NCBI RefSeq assembly: GCF_014202115.1
Contig: NZ_JACHFW010000001.1
Span: forward strand, 124,001-188,000
DNA from: Catenibacillus scindens
GTDB lineage: Bacteria > Bacillota > Clostridia > Lachnospirales > Lachnospiraceae
Direction of reading: 5' to 3'
DNA: 64,000 nucleotides
Under the pieces are notes generated by a model, which ran no database searches, was not told where the DNA came from, and saw nothing but the letters and a program-made list of their open reading frames with translations. This document shows positions 28,783 to 36,693 of this stretch, one piece after another; the first letter of the stretch is position 1; every line of letters starts with the position of its first letter. Position numbers and translations under genes: made by a program.

Positions 28783-30908
28783 TTCTTCTCTCCTCCCTCG
28801 TTTTCGGCAAATTTAGGCTGCTTCATGGCATAAGACTGACTGTGGAACCCTAAAAGATACAGCCCATCCAGCCGGGTATTATCCTGATAACCCTCTATAT
28901 CAAATAAACTGTAAATTTCATCAAGGGTACGCTCATAATATTTACGCTCGTTTATTTTCAGCTTATTGAGATAAGGCTGCACATTTTCCTCAATAATCTT
29001 CCATGTGTCAAACGGCCGCTGGGAAAACGTATTCATATAACGCTTTGCGTTAGTCACCCGCCCCGAATCCTGATCCTGATCATAGGTCCGGTACTCAATC
29101 CGGTCTGCTACAGCAAGCAGACGGCCGTAAAGATAGCTGCGATTTTTTTCTTCAAGATTTAATGCCACATTCCATTCCTCCTTATTATATTGATCATATC
29201 GATATTTTTTTACAAATGAACACGCTAAAGAAAGTACACGTTCCCATAGATGACGGTCTTTATAGGATAAAGGTGAAGATGCCTTAACTACAGCCAGATT
29301 GACCAGGTCAAAAGGGAGACGGCTTCCGTCCCATATACAGGGCAGAAGCTTTTGACTGACAGCAGCATACATTTTTTTACTATTCTTATCCACGATCGTC
29401 AAAATACCGTTGCTCTCAATACCATAAAGTATATCTGCAATATCCCGCACCCCGGTCATCCCATAATAGGTCTGCCTTTTTCCATTTTTGTACTTCCAGT
29501 GGATCCATCCGCACTGACTGTGCCACTTTTCAATATTTGTCAAATAACGGGCATCATCCAGCTTTTTATACTCTGCCAGACACAGCCGGCCGGTAGTAGC
29601 TGCATCAAAAGCCATAAGTATCATATGGCCTGTATGCTCCACACGGCGTTTATAGCCATTTAATGCGCTGTAAAATGCTTTTGCAGTCAGCAGGTTGCTG
29701 TCATAGCTGCCTTTGCCCTGAGAATTGCTATTTTCCTGAGAATTGGTATTTCCCGGAAGATTGCTATTCTCCTGATGAGTAAAATCTGAAGCTTCCTGCC
29801 CTGGTCCGTAAAAATTGTCCGGTTCCGGATCTTCCATAATGACATCATCAAAATTAATGGTCAGATCCAATTCCGAGACGCTGCCATCCGCCGTGCTGCC
29901 ATCTGAGCCGCTGCCAGCCGGAGCATTGGCTCCGATCTGCTCAGTATCCGCGGTCCAGTCCGGCATTTCTTTCAGATAAGACTCCCAGGTTACCATCATC
30001 AATGAATCAAAACTTTCCCCCTGACGCCGTATGATCCACTTAAGGGCATTGTGCATTTTATGGGAAGTTTCTCCGCCAATAGCAAATGCCTGTTCTTTGG
30101 TATGGAAACGTCCGCGAAAAGTATATGTGCTTTCATCATTGGATGATATTAATTTGGCGCCGTCCCCCTCATTTCTTATTTTCTTAGAATGAAGGTAGGA
30201 AGGCGCTTCCATATGTCCGGTGAGATAGTCCAGGGACTTTTCTCCTTCCTGCTCACGATAATATTGATTAAAGCAATCCCACAAAGAAGGGTCTCTCCAA
30301 CATTCCTGGGGTGTCTCATCCATAGAAGCATCCAAGCTTAAAGGGCTTCGTATCGTAAACCGGACAAAGGCGGTTAATTGAGAAACGTTCTGAATTTTTA
30401 TCTTATCCGATAGTAATCCATTTTCATCGTATTTTAGAACCTTTTTCCCGATCAGATCCTTCATCAGCGTCCCCTTTTTCAAATATTTATACACAGCATC
30501 GACTTTTGGATGGGTGTAAGGCGAGGAATGCCATTTTTCCAGAGCTTCAATATACAATGTATAAAATTCTTTTAAGGCGCCTTTTTTATCCGGTACATAT
30601 TGGTCATAATCCCCTGCCAGGTATTTCAGATTATCGCACAGGGGATGGGGTTCTTTGCCGGCAGTTCTGCTGCCTGATTTTTCTGTAACCGGAATAATCG
30701 TCATTTTATCTTCTTCAGCCACAGCAGAAGCGTCTAAAAAATCCCCTGCCTCATCAAGGATTACATTGATCTGAGCCGTCACTGTGGTGTGGAAAGGCGG
30801 AATAAGGACATAGGGCACCTGGGTTTTCCCGTAGGCTCTGTACATAACCTCCCCCACACGATCCGCATTTTTATCATACAGCTCTACTAAATCTTCTTCC
30901 CAGCTCAA
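28779..30908 (-). CDS. cas8c: Cas8c large subunit (Csd1)
   Basis: A 709-residue Csd1-type large subunit, which recognises the PAM and, in I-C systems, yields an internal Cas11-like small subunit from its C-terminal part. The N terminus (MSWEEDLVELYDKNADRVGE) and the signature region KMHNALKWIIRRQGESFDS are recognisable. A low-complexity Asn/Ser-rich stretch (about residues 365-400, SNLPGNTNSQENSNSQGKG) is an unusual insertion. I did not identify the internal start. It overlaps cas5c and cas7 by four bases on each side. Confidence 0.95.
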   Translation of the reverse strand: MSWEEDLVELYDKNADRVGEVMYRAYGKTQVPYVLIPPFHTTVTAQINVILDEAGDFLDASAVAEEDKMTIIPVTEKSGSRTAGKEPHPLCDNLKYLAGDYDQYVPDKKGALKEFYTLYIEALEKWHSSPYTHPKVDAVYKYLKKGTLMKDLIGKKVLKYDENGLLSDKIKIQNVSQLTAFVRFTIRSPLSLDASMDETPQECWRDPSLWDCFNQYYREQEGEKSLDYLTGHMEAPSYLHSKKIRNEGDGAKLISSNDESTYTFRGRFHTKEQAFAIGGETSHKMHNALKWIIRRQGESFDSLMMVTWESYLKEMPDWTADTEQIGANAPAGSGSDGSTADGSVSELDLTINFDDVIMEDPEPDNFYGPGQEASDFTHQENSNLPGNTNSQENSNSQGKGSYDSNLLTAKAFYSALNGYKRRVEHTGHMILMAFDAATTGRLCLAEYKKLDDARYLTNIEKWHSQCGWIHWKYKNGKRQTYYGMTGVRDIADILYGIESNGILTIVDKNSKKMYAAVSQKLLPCIWDGSRLPFDLVNLAVVKASSPLSYKDRHLWERVLSLACSFVKKYRYDQYNKEEWNVALNLEEKNRSYLYGRLLAVADRIEYRTYDQDQDSGRVTNAKRYMNTFSQRPFDTWKIIEENVQPYLNKLKINERKYYERTLDEIYSLFDIEGYQDNTRLDGLYLLGFHSQSYAMKQPKFAENEGGEKK

Positions 30909-31654
30909 TCTGCCACCTCCGCCTCTGTAAATTCTTCCAGGCCTGAAAAGTTATCTTTTTCTTTTCCAAAGACCCGAACCGTCATATCTCTAATATAGCG
31001 CTTATATTGACACTGTTCCGGACGGATAAACTTTATGATCCCGCCTGGCTCCATCTTAGGTTTCCAGAAATTAACTGTCATTTTATTCTTTTCTTCCGGT
31101 AAAATAGCTTCATCAGCATAAGTAATGCCATGATACATAAATCCGTAGTCAATTTCGCCTGGGATTTGATCATAAAAACTTTTGTCCTCGCCAAATACAC
31201 ACGGCTCTACAAAAGCCTGGCACTCTCTGGTACCCAAAAACACATCCCGTCTGCCGCCCCGCTGGACCATCCGCCTGGCAATATTGTGATGCTTGTGCTC
31301 ATTTCTGTCGCCTTCCAGTTCCGGATGATTCAGGTTAAACTCGAAATGAGCCTGTACCTGATAACGCACATTTTTCAGATAGGTATAATAAGCCAGATCA
31401 TTTCCGCCATTATATCCCAGGGGACGGATTCCCTTAGTTTCCGTCTGAATAGGATTCATGACACGGACAGCATCCACGATCCAAAAAATCGTAGGCTTCC
31501 AATAAACGCTCTCTACCATTCCTTTAACTGCTTCATATGTAGGAATATGGTAGGTTGACTTTTCTCCGCCCACCCGGGTGACCGGATCTGAAAACAATGC
31601 ATGGTCTCCATAAACTTCAAACTCTATAGTATTTCTGTACTTTTCCATGAACAT
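30905..31654 (-). CDS. cas5c: Cas5c crRNA-processing endoribonuclease
   Basis: A 249-residue Cas5d/Cas5c. In type I-C it replaces Cas6, cutting repeats and capping the crRNA 5' handle. It has the typical IEFEVYGDHALFSDPVTRVGGEK start, the GMVESVYWKP segment and a C-terminal PAKGGIIKF-like end (GGIIKFIRPEQC). AAGGAGGGG lies directly upstream of the ATG at 31654; a second ATG six bases in is also possible. It precedes cas8c with a four-base overlap. Confidence 0.96.
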   Translation of the reverse strand: MFMEKYRNTIEFEVYGDHALFSDPVTRVGGEKSTYHIPTYEAVKGMVESVYWKPTIFWIVDAVRVMNPIQTETKGIRPLGYNGGNDLAYYTYLKNVRYQVQAHFEFNLNHPELEGDRNEHKHHNIARRMVQRGGRRDVFLGTRECQAFVEPCVFGEDKSFYDQIPGEIDYGFMYHGITYADEAILPEEKNKMTVNFWKPKMEPGGIIKFIRPEQCQYKRYIRDMTVRVFGKEKDNFSGLEEFTEAEVAD

Positions 31655-31687
31655 TCTCCCCTCCTTAAACCATAAAATCCATAAATT

Positions 31688-34072
31688 TTAATGTCTATTT
31701 TCAGTAATACCGATTTTTTCGTCATAATAGGCCATATTTAAAACCTTTATCCCCTCCGTCCCATGCTCGCGGATCCCATCATCCCCCAGCTTTGCGGCCA
31801 AAGCCGGAGATACACCCACACAGTAAAGCTGTAGACGGCGCAAAGCCTTTTTCCGTTCTGACAAAGACGTATAGGGGTTATCCAAAATATCAAGCGCCTG
31901 GCAGGCGATTTCATCATAAGGAACAACGACAGAGATCTTTTGATCTTCTTCAATGACCTGAAAAGCATCTCCTGCGGTTTTAAATGCCTGATTTAAACAG
32001 CTCTGAACCATTTTCCCGGAATGTTCCCTTCGATACATATTTACACCTACCGGGTTGTCCCCTAAAAGCTCTACCAGATTTGTCTGCCAGTCAAGATAAG
32101 GATAGCGTGTATAATGCTGGTCCCTAAGACGGAGCTTTTGATAATACTGCTCATAATATACATGCACAGCCGCTTCAGAATCCAATGTCTGGCCATACTT
32201 TTCCGGGGCTTTGCGGTAATCACAAAGCAACGCTTCAAGAGCCTCCTTTGCCAGACAGATTTCTGTCATGGGATCTGTATTTTCTGCTTCTTTGGAAAGC
32301 TTGACAATATAAACCTTTCCCAAATATGGAAGACTTTTATGCCGATTGCAGCGGCCTGCTGCCTGGATCACATTATCCAAACCTGCCATGGAACGGATTA
32401 CGCAATTAAAAGAAAAATCCACCCCTGCCTCCACTAACTGGGTACTGACGCAAATCACCCTCTTTTTGTCAAAAGGACCCTCTTTTTCCTTTTTATCTGA
32501 GAGAGCCTTTTTTATTTCCTCCAGAACTTTCTTTCGGTGCGTTGGACACATGTTGGTACTCAAATGAAACAACAGGCAGTCCTCAGGCACTGCTTTCTGT
32601 AAATATTCAAAAGTATCTTTGGCGCACTTTTTTGTATTCACAATAACCAATACTGAATCATATGCTTCAAAGGCTCTTAATGTAAATTCCGACAGTTCTT
32701 CAACGGACATGCCGCCAGGTATGTCTTCGGTTCTATCTTCAATAACAACTCTTTTAAAGCCTTCCTCATACAATGGTGAAGCCTCAACCATTTCCCGGCA
32801 GTTAAACACATTGTTTTCTTTTAAACGGACCACTGAAGGCTGGGTAGCTGAGCAAAGCACTACGGATGTATTGCAAAAAACACTGAGAAAGTTTACCGCC
32901 AGATTAAAAAGTTCCGTGCATTTGGCAGGAAAGGCCTGTACCTCATCAAAAATGATCACACTGTCACATAAGCTGTACATTCTTCGGATACTGCTCTTTT
33001 CAGAAGAAAATAACGTATTCAGCATTTGTACCGCCGTTGTAACAATAATCGGCGATGACCAGTTTTCCGTCAGTTTTCTGTAGGCTTCCTCATCCTTTTC
33101 ATCTTCATAAAATACATTGCAGTGATGCTCTAAAACCCACTGGCTGTTCCCTACCGCTTTTCTTATGGCCTCAGCATTTTGCTCAAGTATTGAGTTGTAA
33201 GGCGCCACATAAAATATGTGTTTTTTATGATGACGTTTCGCGCAGTACAGTCCATACCGGAGACTGCTCAAAGTCTTTCCCCCGCCTGTAGGAACATTCA
33301 GCCGAAATACGGCCGCCGACAGCTCTGACATTTTCTGGCACTGTAGGGAAATTTCACTGCGATAAACATCCAGAATACTGCTTTCCTTGTTCTGTTTCAA
33401 AGTATTCATATAATTCTCAAAATTCATCATTGCCTTTTCCCAAATGTCATCCCTCTCCTGGAGATGAGATTGGGAAGAAGCCAGGGGATCCATCCATGTT
33501 CCGGAATCCGTCCAGTCACTGTCCATCAGCAGCGACAGCAGCAATCGCTCAAACATTCCTCTGTAAAAAGAGCCGCTGCCGAACACATGCCCCTGGCCGC
33601 CTTTACCGTCAGCAAAGGCGTAAATCTGCCGATCCAACTTTTCACCATCTTTATATGCCTCGATCACGTACTGTTTAAACTGATTCAGATCACAGATCTG
33701 AAAAAAACGCTGGATCACTGTGTCATATTGTATTTCCTTTTTCCACCTTTTTTCAGATAAAGACTCTCCTGTGTCTGCATCAATACAATCCTGCAGACCA
33801 TGGTGGGAATAAATTGCTGCAGCGATCAAATAGGCTGCCAGCTTTTTCCCACCCATAACTTCAATAATCCGGCCGCCAGCAGAGGAATGATCCACATGCT
33901 GTTTTGAAGCTGCGTCTCCCTTCTCCCAGACCGATTTCATATAATTATAAAAATCATCGCTAAGTTTACCTGCATCATGCAAAAGAGAGGCCACCCGATA
34001 TATATTTTTAAGAACAGGAATCGGGCATCGCTCCAGGCCAATACGCTCCACACCGGATAAATGTTGTGCCAC
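31688..34072 (-). CDS. cas3: Cas3 nuclease-helicase, start uncertain
   Basis: A 794-residue HD nuclease plus superfamily 2 helicase that degrades the DNA opened by Cascade. HD residues: AQHLSG, LLHDAGKLSDDF, HSSAGG and YSHHGLQD. Helicase motifs: Walker A VPTGGGKTLSSLR, IIFDEVQAF and the late STQLVEAGVDFSFN. The only normal start in frame, GTG at 34072, cuts off a Cas3-like N terminus. The same frame stays open upstream to 34246 and encodes DDAYIAHVYWPEKSPGEKRK, but has no ATG, GTG or TTG. AAAGGA lies near 34140, so the true start may be a rare codon or may be lost. Confidence 0.92.
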   Translation of the reverse strand: MAQHLSGVERIGLERCPIPVLKNIYRVASLLHDAGKLSDDFYNYMKSVWEKGDAASKQHVDHSSAGGRIIEVMGGKKLAAYLIAAAIYSHHGLQDCIDADTGESLSEKRWKKEIQYDTVIQRFFQICDLNQFKQYVIEAYKDGEKLDRQIYAFADGKGGQGHVFGSGSFYRGMFERLLLSLLMDSDWTDSGTWMDPLASSQSHLQERDDIWEKAMMNFENYMNTLKQNKESSILDVYRSEISLQCQKMSELSAAVFRLNVPTGGGKTLSSLRYGLYCAKRHHKKHIFYVAPYNSILEQNAEAIRKAVGNSQWVLEHHCNVFYEDEKDEEAYRKLTENWSSPIIVTTAVQMLNTLFSSEKSSIRRMYSLCDSVIIFDEVQAFPAKCTELFNLAVNFLSVFCNTSVVLCSATQPSVVRLKENNVFNCREMVEASPLYEEGFKRVVIEDRTEDIPGGMSVEELSEFTLRAFEAYDSVLVIVNTKKCAKDTFEYLQKAVPEDCLLFHLSTNMCPTHRKKVLEEIKKALSDKKEKEGPFDKKRVICVSTQLVEAGVDFSFNCVIRSMAGLDNVIQAAGRCNRHKSLPYLGKVYIVKLSKEAENTDPMTEICLAKEALEALLCDYRKAPEKYGQTLDSEAAVHVYYEQYYQKLRLRDQHYTRYPYLDWQTNLVELLGDNPVGVNMYRREHSGKMVQSCLNQAFKTAGDAFQVIEEDQKISVVVPYDEIACQALDILDNPYTSLSERKKALRRLQLYCVGVSPALAAKLGDDGIREHGTEGIKVLNMAYYDEKIGITENRH

Positions 34073-34249
34073 ACTTTGTTTACGCTTTTCTCCCGGAGAT
34101 TTTTCAGGCCAGTATACATGGGCTATATAAGCGTCGTCCTTTATAAAGACAGAATCCGGATTTTGTTTATTTTCTTTGATTCCAACCGCCTCATTTCCAG
34201 CAAAATCACCTTTATTATTTGCATCGCATTTTATTTTTTGTTCATTTTA

Positions 34250-34437
34250 TACAATCATAGCACTTTAGCAAAGGTATGACAACAGTGAATCAATACATTT
34301 TCTTTTGTGATGGTTACTAATGTAATTTTTTGCCAGACTCTATTTTTTCAGCAAGTCCTGTGGCGGGATCGCAAAGCTTTCTCCCACCACAGGGCCGCTG
34401 GATGTTCAAATGCGGATCAAAGTATCCCTTATTGATC
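34250..34437. other. Intergenic stretch upstream of cas3 with a hairpin
   Basis: No gene that I can support. CCTGTGGCGGGA (34357-34368) and TCCCACCACAGG (34382-34393) form a stem with one bulge-like difference. The remaining sequence is AT-rich; it should contain the cas promoter, but I could not pick one with confidence. Confidence 0.5.
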
Positions 34438-34708
34438 TTACTCTCTTGGCAGCTTTAACAGATTATCATTTTCTGTATCATTAGACTGGAACCGTACATA
34501 TTTTCCCCTGATATTGCTGTTTACCGGCTGGAGAAAAGGATAGGGATATAAATTAACCTGAATGGAATACGGGTTTTTTAACCAGATAATCATAAACTTC
34601 TTCTTTTTTCTTATATGAATAAAAACCATCGATATAAATAGAATCGATTTCCCATGTACATTTTGAATCCTTGCAACCGGGTTTCACTTTTATTTTTATC
34701 GCTTTCAT
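34438..34708 (-). pseudogene. Frameshifted DUF3892-like small protein
   Basis: The ATG at 34708 starts MKAIKIKVKPGCKDSKC and continues to YDYLVKK, where an A6 run (34574-34579) changes the frame. The following frame reads NPYSIQVNLYPYPFLQPV and then KYVRFQSNDTENDNLLKLP, whose end matches the DUF3892 pattern of small proteins (K-Y-x-R-x-x-x-D...DNL..LP). Removing one A restores a single protein of about 90 residues. Function of the family is unknown. It may be a real mutation or a homopolymer reading error. Confidence 0.6.
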
Positions 34709-34897
34709 AAGAGCATGTCTCCTTAAATTTTCATGACACCCTCTCACAGGATGTCCACAGTATAAAGTGATACTAATACCACTTCTTGTTACAGATATGT
34801 ATTATATCAGCACTTTGAAAAAGCTGAACAACAAATTATGCAAACAAATACATCATATTTTTCTCACATATCTATCTCTATTCTTAACCCAAAACTC

Positions 34898-34946
34898 AAA
34901 ATATCCTGGCAGACAGACATTTTCCATCTTCCGCCAGGATATTTTC
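34898..34946 (-). terminator. Terminator of the solute-binding protein gene
   Basis: AAAATATCCTGGC (34898-34910) and its exact complement (34934-34946) form a 13-bp stem directly after the stop of the substrate-binding protein gene. The U-rich side is part of the stem. Confidence 0.65.
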
Positions 34947-34973
34947 ACCAGTTTATTTTACTTCCCTATTCCA

Positions 34974-36614
34974 TTACTCCATACTCGCCAGATATTCATC
35001 CAACTGACTCTGGATTTCCGCAATATACTTTTCAGAACCGCATGCCTTTAATTTTTCCAAGAATGCCTGAAGCTGTGTGTCTGTATCGCCCATACCGCAT
35101 TCGAGTGAGGGGCGGTATTCGCTGACAGCATTGGTCAGCGCGGTAATTTCATTTTCCAGCATCGATGTATCCATGGAAAATCCTACGATCGGTGACATTT
35201 TATGAGTTTCCATTTCTTTCAGGGATTTTTCTCTTAAATCCGGGTCATTGCCTTCCCAGACTTTCGCCAGGAAACAGTTTCCAAAAACGAAATCAAGGCC
35301 GCCAAGATAATATCCGCTGGTCTCACTTGTCAATCCTTCCGGGAGTCCGATCGTTCCATCTTCATTCTCAACATAATGGGTACCTTCAATGCCCCATGTC
35401 AGCAGGTTTACAAGATCCGCGTCTGTATACATAAGATCAAGGAATTTCATAGCTGCTTCCGGTTCTCTTGCCACAGTTGGAATCCCCCATACAAATTTCT
35501 TCATAGAATTTGAATCAATAATTCCATCAATAACCTTAACGCAAGTCATATCATAACCCGTAGCAAGTTCCTGTGACGTCTCAACACCCAACTGGGAATC
35601 TGTAAATGAGCAGGCTGTCACATTAGTTTTGATCAAATCCGGCGCAGACTCATTAAAGGTAGCGGCATCTTTATAAATATAACCTTTATCATACCAATCT
35701 TTAAGAACCTCAAGTGCTTTCTTATATTCCTCAGTTTCGTAAAGATTAACCACTTTTGTTGTGTCGTTATCAATTTCCACACCAGCTACCCGAAGTGCTG
35801 CCGCTCCCAGTGTATCGTAATAAAACGCGTCGGCCTTTGTATCATATAAAATTCCATAGGTTCCCGTAAATATCTGCTGTTTTCCGCCAATGGGGGCGAC
35901 AATACCGTCATCTGTACTTAAAACTTCCAGGATCTCTGTAATATCTTCAATGGAGTTTATATTGGCTACTTTTTCCTCCAACCCATATTTTTCAACCAAA
36001 TCGGTACGAACACAGAAATAAGTATCCTGAGCCTTATTACTGTATGAAGAAATACCATATATATTTCCATCAGTTGTTGTGCTGGTAAACCAGTCTTCGC
36101 CGACCACATCGACAATCCCCTGGCCATATTCATCAATCAGATCATTTAGCGGCTGGAACTGGCGCTGAGAACTCATTACCGAAAACTGGGCAGATCCTAC
36201 CGGCGTAGTACACATCAGGTCAATCTGCTCTCCGCTTGTAAGGGCAAGATTGATCTGCTGGGAAAAATCACCAATAGTATAACACTGAAGATCAATGACC
36301 ACATTAATCTTATCTCGGATCAGTTCATTAACTGCGTCCTCCACCATCTGCACATCGTTAGGGATTGTCCCTGTTCCGGCAAAAGCGACAACAATCTCGG
36401 CAATATCCTCTGTATCCCCGGCAGCGTCTCCCGCTATCGCCGGGCTGTTTTCTTCCTGCAGCGCTTCTGTTTCCCCGGAAGCTTCTGCATTTTCACTGAT
36501 ACTTTCACCCCCGCTGGCGGCGGCTGTTTCTTTGCTGGAACTTCCACATCCTACAGAACCGGCCATCATACATCCCGCAAGTATCAAACCCATCATTTTT
36601 TCCCATTTTTTCAT
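34974..36614 (-). CDS. Extracellular solute-binding lipoprotein of an ABC importer
   Basis: A 546-residue family 1-type solute-binding protein of the large DUF3502-containing kind, likely for oligosaccharides. The N terminus is a lipoprotein signal with two candidate cysteines: LAGC (residue 15) and SVGC (residue 23); the second is followed by the usual Ser-rich linker. A Glu/Ala/Ser-rich stretch precedes the binding domain (EIVVAFAGTGTIPNDVQ). No permease or ATPase gene is nearby, so it must work with components elsewhere. It lies 80 bases after the glycyl radical enzyme gene on the same strand and may share its regulation. Confidence 0.88.
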   Translation of the reverse strand: MKKWEKMMGLILAGCMMAGSVGCGSSSKETAAASGGESISENAEASGETEALQEENSPAIAGDAAGDTEDIAEIVVAFAGTGTIPNDVQMVEDAVNELIRDKINVVIDLQCYTIGDFSQQINLALTSGEQIDLMCTTPVGSAQFSVMSSQRQFQPLNDLIDEYGQGIVDVVGEDWFTSTTTDGNIYGISSYSNKAQDTYFCVRTDLVEKYGLEEKVANINSIEDITEILEVLSTDDGIVAPIGGKQQIFTGTYGILYDTKADAFYYDTLGAAALRVAGVEIDNDTTKVVNLYETEEYKKALEVLKDWYDKGYIYKDAATFNESAPDLIKTNVTACSFTDSQLGVETSQELATGYDMTCVKVIDGIIDSNSMKKFVWGIPTVAREPEAAMKFLDLMYTDADLVNLLTWGIEGTHYVENEDGTIGLPEGLTSETSGYYLGGLDFVFGNCFLAKVWEGNDPDLREKSLKEMETHKMSPIVGFSMDTSMLENEITALTNAVSEYRPSLECGMGDTDTQLQAFLEKLKACGSEKYIAEIQSQLDEYLASME

Positions 36615-36693
36615 GTGTAAACCTCCCTTTTATTCATTTCTGCGGCAGCAGGCCAGTCTAGCCGGTGCCGCAAGGTAAATCCCCCTGAAACAT

